This document shows positions 24,728-32,228 of a stretch of DNA of 64,000 bases, piece by piece. The notes beneath the pieces are model-generated. The model was given only the letters and a program-made list of their open reading frames with translations, had not been told where the DNA came from and made no database searches. The stretch covers positions 1 to 64,000 of the forward strand of contig JBFLWE010000008.1 in assembly GCA_040758375.1 (NCBI GenBank), written 5' to 3'. The position numbers and the translations under genes are program-made. Numbering within the stretch: the first letter of the stretch is position 1; each line of letters starts with the position of its first letter. The DNA is from CAMLIZ01 sp040758375 (GTDB lineage Bacteria; Pseudomonadota; Gammaproteobacteria; Burkholderiales; Burkholderiaceae_C).

Positions 24728-26116
24728 TCACGACGCGCGCTGGTCGGCCTGGGCCTGCGCCACGGTCAGCCGCGCCACCTTGCGCAAGGCCAGCGCCAGC
24801 CCCAGCGACACCAGCACCAGCCCGATCACCAGGCCGACCCAGAAGCCGTACACCTCCATCGGCCCGCTGCCGCCGAAACCCCGGTAGCCCAGCCAGGTGC
24901 CGGCGGGGATGCCCACCAGCCAGAAGGCCACGAGCATCAGCACCATCGGCAGCATCGTCACCTTGTAGCCGCGCAACGCGCCCATGGCGCACACCTGGGT
25001 GGCGTCGAAGAGTTGCCAGAAGGCGGCAAACAGCAGCAGGTTGGCCGCCAGCGCGCGCACGGCCATGTCGCTGCTGTACACCGCGGCCACCTGGTGGCGC
25101 AGCCCGATGATGGGCGCGATGGCGGCGGCCGCGATCATCAGGCCCAGCGCGATGCCGGTCCAGGCGATGAAGCGCGCCTTGTGCGCATCGCGCGCGCCCA
25201 GCGACTGGCCCACGCGGATGGCCAGCGCCGACGACAAGCCCATCGGCAGCATGAAGATCAGCGCCGAGAAGTTCAGCGCGATCTGGTGCGCCGCGATCTG
25301 CACCTCGCCGAAGCGGCCCACCAGCACCGCGATGCTGGAAAACGCCGCCACTTCCGCCAGCCCCGCCCCACCCATCGGCAGGCCGATGCGCAGCAGGCGC
25401 TTTTGCGCCACCCAGTCGGGCCAGCGCCAGTCGCGCCACACGTAGGTGGCCTTGTAGACCGGTGCGCGCGCGGTCCACGCGGCCAGCGCCAGCGCCGACA
25501 CCCACATGCCGATGCCGGTGGCCCAGCCGCAGCCGGCGCCGCCCATCGCCGGCAGGCCGAACTGGCCGTAGATCAGCACCCAGTTGAGCGCCGCGTTGAC
25601 GCCCAGGCCCAGGAAGGCCAGCACCATGATGGGCCGCGTCTGGTTGATGCTGGCCGAGTAGAAGGCCAGCGCCCGGTACACCAGCGCCGCCGGCATGCCC
25701 AGGCCGATGCCCCAGAGGAACAGCTCGGTGCGCGCGGCCAACGCAGGCGCGATGCCGGCAAACACCAGCAGCCCCTCGGCAAACGGCAGCAGTGCCAGCG
25801 GCACGACGCTCACCCAGGCCGCGAGCCAGATGCCCTGGCGCGTGTCGTGCGCGACGGCGCGCAGGTCGCCGGCGCCGAAGTGATGCGCGATCACCGGCGA
25901 CAGCGCCTGCACCACGCTCATCAGGCTCACGAACACCGGGATCCACAACGCCACGCCCAGGCCCACCACGGCCTGCTCCATCGCGCCGGCGTGGCCGGCC
26001 ATCACCGTGTCCACCAGGCCCATCAGCACCTGCGCGATCTGCGACAGGATGATGGGCCCGGCCAGGCGCAGCAGCGCGCCGCTTTCGTCGGCGAAGGAAT
26101 GGTGTTGTCTAGACAT
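24728..26116 (-). CDS. MATE-family multidrug efflux protein
   Basis: 462-residue MATE (NorM-like) transporter with twelve helices. Typical elements are AGPIILSQIAQVLMGLVDTVMAG in helix 1, AHHFGAGD after helix 3 and AAHQIALNFSALIFMLPMGLSSALAIRVGQ in the second half. It would export cationic compounds using Na+ or H+. It precedes the UMF1-like gene on the same strand by 44 bases. The ATG at 26116 was chosen over an upstream GTG-rich extension because the N-terminal soluble part is then of normal length. Confidence 0.92.
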   Translation of the reverse strand: MSRQHHSFADESGALLRLAGPIILSQIAQVLMGLVDTVMAGHAGAMEQAVVGLGVALWIPVFVSLMSVVQALSPVIAHHFGAGDLRAVAHDTRQGIWLAAWVSVVPLALLPFAEGLLVFAGIAPALAARTELFLWGIGLGMPAALVYRALAFYSASINQTRPIMVLAFLGLGVNAALNWVLIYGQFGLPAMGGAGCGWATGIGMWVSALALAAWTARAPVYKATYVWRDWRWPDWVAQKRLLRIGLPMGGAGLAEVAAFSSIAVLVGRFGEVQIAAHQIALNFSALIFMLPMGLSSALAIRVGQSLGARDAHKARFIAWTGIALGLMIAAAAIAPIIGLRHQVAAVYSSDMAVRALAANLLLFAAFWQLFDATQVCAMGALRGYKVTMLPMVLMLVAFWLVGIPAGTWLGYRGFGGSGPMEVYGFWVGLVIGLVLVSLGLALALRKVARLTVAQAQADQRAS

Positions 26117-26178
26117 CGGCGCTCGGGTGAGCGCGGGAATGTAGCACCGCGCCTGCCGACGCGCGGCTACCATGCGGC

Positions 26179-26634
26179 ATGCCCGCCTCCACCACCAGCT
26201 GCGGCGTGCTGCTGCTCGATGCGCAGCAGGAGCTGCTGCTGTGTCACGCCACCGGCGCCGCGCACTGGGACATCCCCAAGGGCCTGGCCGAGCCGGGCGA
26301 GGCGCCGCGCGATGCGGCGGTGCGCGAAACGTTCGAAGAAACCGGCCTGACGCTGGCGCCCGGCAGCCTGCTCGACCTGGGCCGCATGGCCTACCGGCCC
26401 GGCAAGGACCTGCACCTGTTCGCGGCCTGGAGCGAGCGCTTCGACCCGCGCGGCTGCGTGTGCACCAGCCTGTTCAAGGACTTCCGCGGCCGCATGGTGC
26501 CGGAGGCCGACGCGTTCGACTGGGTGCCGTTCGAGCGTGTGGCGCTGCGCTGCGCCAGGAGCATGCGCAGGGTGCTCACGGAAACGCTGTCGCTGCCCGA
26601 TCTCTGGCAGCGCCTGAAACCGGCCGACGGCTGA
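26179..26634 (+). CDS. Nudix hydrolase
   Basis: 151-residue Nudix hydrolase with a perfect Nudix box (G-x5-E-x7-RETFEETGL) at residues 35-57. It hydrolyses nucleoside diphosphate-linked compounds; the substrate cannot be read from the sequence. The N-terminal SCGVLLLDAQQELLLCH strand pair is typical of the family. It is divergent from the MATE gene. Confidence 0.93.
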   Translation: MPASTTSCGVLLLDAQQELLLCHATGAAHWDIPKGLAEPGEAPRDAAVRETFEETGLTLAPGSLLDLGRMAYRPGKDLHLFAAWSERFDPRGCVCTSLFKDFRGRMVPEADAFDWVPFERVALRCARSMRRVLTETLSLPDLWQRLKPADG

Positions 26635-26641
26635 AGGGCCG

Positions 26642-26965
26642 CTACCAGCCCGCGGCCTGCAGCACGAGCATCGCGCCCTTGCCGGGCGTGGCCATCAGCG
26701 ACAGCTTGGAGCCGCCGCTCAGGTCGAACGTGATCGAGGGGGCGGCCCAGCCCACATGCTGGCGCAGCGGGCCTTTGACGCCCAGCGCGAGGCCGGCGGA
26801 AACAGGCTCACCGGCCACGCGCTCGGCGGCGGCGGGCACATACAGGCGCGTGGAGACACGGCCGTTGGGGCGCAGTTGGCCTTGATCGTCCCGCTGCCCG
26901 GCATGGCAGGTGGCCATGCCGCACAACAACGCGGTGGCAAGGAGGGCGGGAACTGCGGCGACCAT
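26642..26965 (-). CDS. Small exported protein of unknown function
   Basis: 107 residues with a signal peptide (ALLATALLCGMATCHAG) and a mature part rich in beta-strand-forming residues (STRLYVPAAAERVAG, ITFDLSGGSKLSLMATPG). It lies 7 bases from the convergent Nudix stop. No family is recognised. It could be an outer-membrane or periplasmic protein. Confidence 0.6.
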   Translation of the reverse strand: MVAAVPALLATALLCGMATCHAGQRDDQGQLRPNGRVSTRLYVPAAAERVAGEPVSAGLALGVKGPLRQHVGWAAPSITFDLSGGSKLSLMATPGKGAMLVLQAAGW

Positions 26966-27063
26966 GCCGTCAGTTTCGACAGCTTCGCGCGGCCGGATAG
27001 CCCCGAATTGAGGGGCGCTTTGTATGTGCCGTTGCCAGACGTATCAGCAGGGGTGCAACTCCG

Positions 27064-27627
27064 TCACGGTTTGCGGGCTGCCACCGGCGGCAGCGGCTCC
27101 GGCACCTTGTTCTTCACCGGCGGAATGCTGCGCAGGTAGGCGAACACGGCCTCCAGGTCGGCATCGCTGAAGTTGCTGTACACGGGAATCGGCATGGGCG
27201 GCAGGATCTCGCGCCCGCGGCCCATGTGGCGGCCGGTGCGGATGGTCTGCTTGAAGTCGCGCACGGTCCAGTTGCCCAGGCCCGTCTCGGGGTCGGGCGT
27301 GAGGTTGGCGGTGAAGCTCACGCCCCAGGGGCCGGAGAACGCGGTGTTGGTGTAGGAGGACACGATCAGCCACGGCCCTTCGGGCAGGGCCGGCGCGGGC
27401 GGCATCTTCAGCTGCTCGGGGTGGCCCGAGAGCATGCGGCTCATGTCCCACTCGGGGCCCTTGGGGCCCATCTTCATCGGCGTGTGGCAGTCCATGCAGC
27501 CGGAGGTGCTGACGAGGTACTTGCCGCGCGCCACGCGCTCGGGCGTGAAGTCGTCGGCCGCGAGCGCGGGGGCCGCGGCAGCAAGCGTGAAGACGGCCCA
27601 GGCGGCCGCTGCGAAAGAACGGTTCAT
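27064..27627 (-). CDS. Monohaem c-type cytochrome
   Basis: 187-residue periplasmic cytochrome c with a signal peptide (AAAAWAVFTLAAAAPALA) and one haem-binding site GCMDCHTPM near residue 43. It contains a KMGPKGPEWDMSRMLSGH loop, candidate Met ligands near MPIPVYSN and a YLRSIPPVKN ending typical of class I cytochromes. It overlaps the dihaem gene at ATGA. As the last gene of the five-gene operon it presumably exchanges electrons with the dihaem protein. Confidence 0.88.
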   Translation of the reverse strand: MNRSFAAAAWAVFTLAAAAPALAADDFTPERVARGKYLVSTSGCMDCHTPMKMGPKGPEWDMSRMLSGHPEQLKMPPAPALPEGPWLIVSSYTNTAFSGPWGVSFTANLTPDPETGLGNWTVRDFKQTIRTGRHMGRGREILPPMPIPVYSNFSDADLEAVFAYLRSIPPVKNKVPEPLPPVAARKP

Positions 27628-28718
27628 GGTTGTTGCTCCTTGGTGGTTGCAGGTTTGGTGGTTGCAGGCTTGGTGGTGGCGAGGTCGCTGGCGATCCAGC
27701 GTTGAACGAGAGCCAGGCCCTCGTAATCGGGCCGCTCGGTGCCGAGCGGCGGCATCTGTTGCCGCGGGTCGCGCGAGGCCATGCGCTGCACCAGCAGGCT
27801 GGCCTCGGGGTGGCCGGCCGCCACGATGCGCGCATCGCTGCGGCCCGCGGGCTGGTAGCGCGCCACCACGTCCACCACGGAGCGCAGCACCTCGTCGCGG
27901 CTGAGGGCGGGCTCGGCCACGCGCTGGGCCAGCGTGAGCTTCAGCGGCACGCGGTTGGCGCTGGTGTTGTGGCAGTGCGCGCAGTTGCCGTGCAGGCTGC
28001 CCAGCGCGGCGCGCTCCAGTGGCGAGACGGCCGCGATGCGCGGCGGCTGCCTGGCCAGCCCCTGCGGCAGGCCACGCAGCAGACCGCGCTCGACGAGCAC
28101 GCGCAGGTCCAGGTCGCGCGGGCCGGGTGCCTGCGCCCCGGCGGCCAGCGGGTCGCGCTCGGTCGAGAGCTGCAGGGCCGCGAAGCCCAGCACCGGCGCC
28201 GGCGCGCTGCCGTGGCAGGCAAAGCAGTCGCCGCGCGAAGGCACGGCGTAGCGGCCCACCCTCGCGCCGCGCGCCGGCGCCAGCCGGGCCTCGGTGCCCT
28301 CGGCGTTCCACACGTAGGTGGCGAAGCGCCAGCTGCCGTCGCGCAGGCGCTCGATGAAGCGCGTCTCCACCGGGCGGCCCTGGACGGCGAACTCCTTCCA
28401 CAGCCTCGTGCCGAGCGGAAACTCCCACGCGTCGGGCTTGGACGCGTCGATGGCGCTGCCGGGCGGCAGGTAGATCCAGCGCCGCTTCTCGGCGCCGTCG
28501 GACCACAGCGGGTACTGCGGCGTGAAGCCCAGCACGCCGGTGCGCACGGTGCGCGCCGCCGCGTACAGGCCGGTGTCGTGCAGACGCTCGGGCAGCGGTG
28601 CGGCGGGGTCGCCCGCGGGCAGCGGCGCCTGCTCGCGCCCGGCGCCGGCGCAGCCGAGCAGCGCCGCCGCGGCCAGCCACAGGCCCAGCAGCCGCAGCAG
28701 GTGCGCGGCCCGCCTCAT
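27624..28718 (-). CDS. Dihaem c-type cytochrome lipoprotein (SO2930-like)
   Basis: 364-residue lipoprotein (lipobox ALLGC) with two CxxCH sites, CFACHGSAP and CAHCHNTSAN. The layout LSETGLY-like N-terminus, FTPQYPLWSDGAEKRRWIYLPPG and the final QMPPLGTERPDYEGLALVQRWI match the family annotated as SO2930-type dihaem cytochrome. The C-terminus carries a TTKPA repeat made by a 15-base tandem repeat. It starts with ATGA overlap from the VOC gene and ends overlapping the monohaem gene. Redox partner unknown. Confidence 0.85.
   Translation of the reverse strand: MRRAAHLLRLLGLWLAAAALLGCAGAGREQAPLPAGDPAAPLPERLHDTGLYAAARTVRTGVLGFTPQYPLWSDGAEKRRWIYLPPGSAIDASKPDAWEFPLGTRLWKEFAVQGRPVETRFIERLRDGSWRFATYVWNAEGTEARLAPARGARVGRYAVPSRGDCFACHGSAPAPVLGFAALQLSTERDPLAAGAQAPGPRDLDLRVLVERGLLRGLPQGLARQPPRIAAVSPLERAALGSLHGNCAHCHNTSANRVPLKLTLAQRVAEPALSRDEVLRSVVDVVARYQPAGRSDARIVAAGHPEASLLVQRMASRDPRQQMPPLGTERPDYEGLALVQRWIASDLATTKPATTKPATTKEQQP
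27641..27670. repeat. 15-base tandem repeat at the 3' end of the dihaem cytochrome gene
   Basis: TGGTGGTTGCAGGTT at 27641-27655 is followed by TGGTGGTTGCAGGCT at 27656-27670 and a degenerate third copy. On the minus strand it encodes repeated TTKPA at the protein's C-terminus, directly before the next gene's start. Confidence 0.9.
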
Positions 28719-29206
28719 GCGGCGCTCCGCTTCGCGGCCTGCCATTGCTGCAGCGCCGCGTGCGCGCGCGACGGGTCCATCGCCCCGGCGGCGCCGGGCT
28801 TGCGTGCGCACAGCTCCACCACATAGCCGTCGGGGTCGCGCAGGTAGATCGAGTCGATGAAGCCGTGGTCGGAGACGCCGCGCGCCTCGATGCCCTCGCG
28901 CCGGGCGCGCGCCAGCATCGGCTGCAGCGTCTCGGGCGCCACCTCCAGCGCGATGTGCAGGTCGAAGTCGTGCTGGGCCTTGAACTCGAACGGCAGGTCG
29001 GGCGCCTCGAAGAACGCGAGGTACGAGCCGTCGCCCAGCTGGAAGAAGCTGTGCAGCACCGCGGTGGCGCGCCCGGTCTTGGTGTGCCGGATCTCGAACG
29101 CACCCGCCAGCGGCAGGCCCAGGAACTCCTCGTAGAAACGGCGCGTGCGTTCGGAGTCGCTGCAGCGCCAGGCGTTGTGGTGCAGGCGGCGGATCTGCGG
29201 GTTCAT
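28715..29206 (-). CDS. VOC-family (glyoxalase/dioxygenase-fold) protein
   Basis: 163-residue vicinal-oxygen-chelate protein. The paired beta-alpha-beta-beta-beta units show IRRLHHNAWRCSD (His ligand), FDLHIALEV (His) and YLRDPDGYVVELC (Glu), a standard metal triad. It might be an extradiol dioxygenase or isomerase; substrate unknown. AGGAGG precedes the ATG at 29206. Its position between the hemerythrin and the cytochromes suggests a redox-linked role (inference). Confidence 0.85.
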   Translation of the reverse strand: MNPQIRRLHHNAWRCSDSERTRRFYEEFLGLPLAGAFEIRHTKTGRATAVLHSFFQLGDGSYLAFFEAPDLPFEFKAQHDFDLHIALEVAPETLQPMLARARREGIEARGVSDHGFIDSIYLRDPDGYVVELCARKPGAAGAMDPSRAHAALQQWQAAKRSAA

Positions 29207-29220
29207 CGCGGCGCCCTCCT

Positions 29221-29889
29221 TCATGACAGCCGCAGCGCGTGCGCCAGGCGCTGCCAGCGCGGCTCGTCGAGCTGCGCCCGCACCTGCGACAGCGCCGCGC
29301 CGAAGGCCTCGGGCGGCGCCTTGCGCTGCAGGTCGCCCATCAGCTCGGCCAGCTCCTGCGGGTTGAGCGCCTGCGCCATCCAGCGCAGCGCCTCCATGCG
29401 CGCCTCGGGCTCCACGGCGGCCAGCAGCCGGTCGTGCAGCGCCTGCAGCTCGATGTCGCTGTACAGCGTCCACAGCAGCTCGTTGTTGTGGGTCTCTTCG
29501 CGCTGCATGTGCTGCAGCTGGTCGGCGGCCAGGTCCACGAAATGGCGGTACAGCCGTTGCGCGAGCGGGCCGCGTTCGGCCGGCAGCGCGCGCCGCAGCG
29601 CCGCCACCTCGAGCCCGAGCGCATGCAGGGTCTCCAGATGCTCGCGGTGCTCGTCCGCGGTGCGCTGGGCGCCGCCGGGCCGGCGCGCCTCGATGGCGCA
29701 GTGCACGAAGTCGTTCTCGTGCTTCACGTGCGAGGCCATCAGCATGAGCAGGCGCTGCGCCTGGTCCAGCGCCTGCTGCAGCGCCTCGGGCTCCTCGGTG
29801 TTCAGCCGGCCGAAGCGGCAGGCGGTGTCGAACATCGCGGCGCGCAGGCCCTTGTGGATGTTGCGGTAGAGGTCGCAGCGCGGGCTCAT
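29221..29889 (-). CDS. Hemerythrin HHE-like protein (copy 1)
   Basis: 222-residue helical protein with hemerythrin-like iron ligands: H12 (NIHKGLRA), H54 and H57-E58 (SHVKHENDFVH), H81/H84-E85 or nearby (HREHLETL) and H127 with the acidic EETHNNELLW. It would bind a non-haem di-iron centre for oxygen or NO. It is a paralogue of the protein at 51192-51845: both share IHKGLRA, KHEN, EARRPG and HMxxEET-HN-xLW-xYSD. The ATG at 29889 overlaps the stop of the small secreted protein. Confidence 0.85.
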   Translation of the reverse strand: MSPRCDLYRNIHKGLRAAMFDTACRFGRLNTEEPEALQQALDQAQRLLMLMASHVKHENDFVHCAIEARRPGGAQRTADEHREHLETLHALGLEVAALRRALPAERGPLAQRLYRHFVDLAADQLQHMQREETHNNELLWTLYSDIELQALHDRLLAAVEPEARMEALRWMAQALNPQELAELMGDLQRKAPPEAFGAALSQVRAQLDEPRWQRLAHALRLS

Positions 29890-30122
29890 TGCCGGCCCCA
29901 TTGGCGATAGCGCTGGGCCAGCTTGTCGGCCAGCCGCGGGTCGCGCGGGTCCAGCGGCCGGGTCGGGTCGTCGGCCACATCGGCCTGGGGTTGCGGCGTG
30001 CCGCAGCGGGCGTCGAGCGCCTGCTCGGGCGGCTGGGCCACGGCGAACGACATGGACATCGACAGCAGTGCGGCGCACAGGGCAGCGCCAGTGATCAGGG
30101 GGTAGCGGGTGAAGGGGTTCAT
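29886..30122 (-). CDS. Small exported protein heading the hemerythrin-cytochrome operon
   Basis: 78 residues with a signal peptide (ITGAALCAALLSMSMSFAVA) and a short acidic mature part (DPTRPLDPRDPRLADKLAQRYRQWGRQ). The single mature cysteine in ARCGTP could form a disulphide with a partner. The stop overlaps the hemerythrin start (ATGA). No family is recognised. Confidence 0.65.
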   Translation of the reverse strand: MNPFTRYPLITGAALCAALLSMSMSFAVAQPPEQALDARCGTPQPQADVADDPTRPLDPRDPRLADKLAQRYRQWGRQ

Positions 30123-30285
30123 GGGGTCTCTCCATGGCTTGCGGCGATGGGAGGCAGTCTCGCGATCGGCTGCCGCGCGCGCATCGCCCGGAGGGACCAG
30201 CGTGGCGCCAGGCGGGCGGCCGGCTCCCGGACACCGCCAATGGCCCGAATGGACCATCGGCCGCGGGAAGCCGGCGCCGCCGGCG

Positions 30286-31017
30286 CTATGCGCTCGGCGC
30301 CAGGGTTTGCGCCAGCGCCTGCAGCAGCGCCTGGCCATCGCCGCGCCAGGCACTGCCGTGCATGCAGGCCAGCGTGCGCGGCTTCTCGGCGGCCAGGCGG
30401 GCCAGCGCCGTTGCCGTGTGCGGCGCGTGGGCGAAATAGTCCATCGGCTGGCGGAAGGCTTCGCTGGGGCCGAGGATGTCGCCCTCGGTCAGGGCCTGTG
30501 CGCCGCCGCCGGGCTGCGTGAACAGGTCGCCGCAGAACAGCGTGCGCGTGGTGTCGTCCACCAGCAGTCCGGCGTCCCAGCCGTGCGGCAGGTGGGGTGT
30601 GTCGAGCCAGCGCAGGCTGTGGCGGCCGAGCACCAGCCGCTCGCCGTCGGCCAGCGCGCGCGGCGGCCGGTCGGCCTGGTCCTCCATCGAGACCATGGCG
30701 CCGATGCGCCCGCACACCGGCGCGGCCTGCGGCGCCGCGGCCAGGAACAGGTTCATCGCCCCGCACTCGTCGGCCTCGAAATGCGAGTAGCCCACGTGGC
30801 GCAGCCGCTGCAGCGGCATCACGCGCGCGATCGCCTCGCTGATCAGCGGGAAGAGCCGGCGCGGCCCGGTGTGGAACAGCAGCGGCTCATCGTCGACCAC
30901 CAGGTACTGGTTGAAGCTGAAGCCCTGCCCGTCGGGGAAGGTGATGGGGGTGTTGATGCGGTAGATGCCATCCTCGATTTCGTGGATGTTGGTGCCGCTC
31001 TGGGGGTTTGTGACCAT
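30286..31017 (-). CDS. Metallo-beta-lactamase-fold di-iron protein, flavodiiron-like (ODP type)
   Basis: 243 residues. The metal motif is not the HxHxDH of hydrolases but H79-x-E81-x-D83 (YSHFEADECG), followed by candidate H142/H145, D164 (FCGDLF) and H220 (CMHGSAW). This is the ligand set of flavodiiron proteins and of the oxygen-sensing ODP group. It has no flavodoxin domain. It likely binds oxygen or NO at a di-iron site. GGAGG precedes the ATG at 31017. It is divergent from a sigma factor gene and close to the hemerythrin operon. Confidence 0.85.
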   Translation of the reverse strand: MVTNPQSGTNIHEIEDGIYRINTPITFPDGQGFSFNQYLVVDDEPLLFHTGPRRLFPLISEAIARVMPLQRLRHVGYSHFEADECGAMNLFLAAAPQAAPVCGRIGAMVSMEDQADRPPRALADGERLVLGRHSLRWLDTPHLPHGWDAGLLVDDTTRTLFCGDLFTQPGGGAQALTEGDILGPSEAFRQPMDYFAHAPHTATALARLAAEKPRTLACMHGSAWRGDGQALLQALAQTLAPSA

Positions 31018-31080
31018 GGGGTCCTCCGTTGAATGACCGCAGGATGTGTCGCGAGCCGGCGCGGCGTTACAGTCGCGCCC

Positions 31081-31659
31081 ATGGAGGCCACCGACCTGGA
31101 CAGCGAGAGCATCGAAGCCGCCTTGGCACGGCGCATCGCGGCGGCCGCGCCCGGCCAGGCGCTGGACGCCGAGGCCGAGCTGTACCGCCGGCTGGCGCCG
31201 CGGGCACGCCGCTACGGGCTGCGCCACCTGCGCGACGCCGATGCCGCCTCCGACCTGATGCAGCACGTGATGGCGCTGACGATCGAGCAGCTGCGCAGCG
31301 GCCGGCTGCGCGAGCCCGAGCGCGTGGTGTCGTTCGTGCTCGGCGCCTGCCGGCTCACGGTGCAGCAGCTGCAGCGCGGGCTGCAGCGGCGCGAGGAGCT
31401 GCTGCAGCGCTACGGCGACACGCTGGCCCTGGCCGACATCGCCGTGCCGGCGCGCACCGACCACGAGCGCCTGGTGCGCTGCCTGCAGCAGCTGCCCGAG
31501 CGCGAACGCTCGGTGCTGGTGATGAGCTTCTACGAGGACCGGCCCTCCGACGAGGTGGCCAAGGCCCTGAGCACCACAGCCGGCAACGTGCGGGTGATCC
31601 GCCATCGCGGCATCGCACGGCTGCGCGGCTGCATCGAATCAGGAAAGGACGCGTCGTGA
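31081..31659 (+). CDS. Extracytoplasmic-function-like RNA polymerase sigma factor
   Basis: 192-residue sigma-70-family protein with a region 2 (ELYRRLAPRARRYGLRHLRDADAASDLMQH) and region 4 (CLQQLPERERSVLVMSFYEDRPSDEVAKAL and GNVRVIRHRGIARLR). The linker is short, as in ECF sigma factors. It overlaps the next gene at GTGA, so it is translated with its likely anti-sigma. The start at 31081 is favoured over 31033 for length; neither has a strong Shine-Dalgarno. Confidence 0.85.
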   Translation: MEATDLDSESIEAALARRIAAAAPGQALDAEAELYRRLAPRARRYGLRHLRDADAASDLMQHVMALTIEQLRSGRLREPERVVSFVLGACRLTVQQLQRGLQRREELLQRYGDTLALADIAVPARTDHERLVRCLQQLPERERSVLVMSFYEDRPSDEVAKALSTTAGNVRVIRHRGIARLRGCIESGKDAS

Positions 31660-32228
31660 ACAAGCCTGCGGCCGCACAGGCGCATCCGGCATTCGGCGAA
31701 CTGGTCGACTACTGGTTCGGCGACCTCGACACGGCCGCCACCGACGCGGTGGACGAGCACCTGATGCACTGCGAGGCCTGCGGCGCGCAGCTCGACAGCC
31801 TCATCGGCCTGGGCCAGGGCGTGCGCGAGGCCTTCACCGCAGGGCGTGCGGCGGCCTTCGTCAGCGGCGGCTTCGTCGAGCGCCTGGCCGAGCGCGGCCT
31901 GCAGGTGCGCGAATACCGCGTCGCGCGCAACGGCAGCGTGGCCTGCAGCGTCGCGCCCGACGACGACGTGCTGGTGAGCCGGCTGCAGGCGCCGCTGCAA
32001 GGCGTCAGCCGCCTCGATGCCGTGGCCGAGCTGTCACCGGGCGGCGACGTGCAGGAGCTGCGCGACATCCCCTTCGACGCGGCCCGCGGCGAGGTGGTGA
32101 TGGCGGCCGAGCTGGCCCAGGTGCGCACGATGCCGGCGCACGAGCTGCGCGTGCGCCTGCTGGCGGTGGACGGCCAGGCGCGGCGCGAGATCGGGCACTA
32201 CACCTTCCGCCACACCCCCTATCGCTGA
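31656..32228 (+). CDS. Zinc-finger anti-sigma factor-like protein
   Basis: 190 residues. The N-terminal zinc-binding anti-sigma motif appears as DEHLMHCEACGAQ (His-x3-Cys-x2-Cys). The rest is soluble with no membrane helix, unlike most anti-sigma proteins, so the signal may be cytoplasmic, for example redox via the zinc site. The GTG start at 31656 overlaps the sigma gene's stop. It converges with a LuxR gene, overlapping it by 10 bases. Confidence 0.78.
   Translation: MNKPAAAQAHPAFGELVDYWFGDLDTAATDAVDEHLMHCEACGAQLDSLIGLGQGVREAFTAGRAAAFVSGGFVERLAERGLQVREYRVARNGSVACSVAPDDDVLVSRLQAPLQGVSRLDAVAELSPGGDVQELRDIPFDAARGEVVMAAELAQVRTMPAHELRVRLLAVDGQARREIGHYTFRHTPYR

Noticed and set aside
30123..30285. 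Looked for FNR/NNR-type TTGAT-N4-ATCAA boxes before the hemerythrin operon
   Set aside because: No convincing dyad of this type was found in the gap.
31033..31080. Upstream start for the sigma factor
   Set aside because: It would add 16 residues rich in Val/Arg with no family support, and has no better Shine-Dalgarno than the start at 31081.
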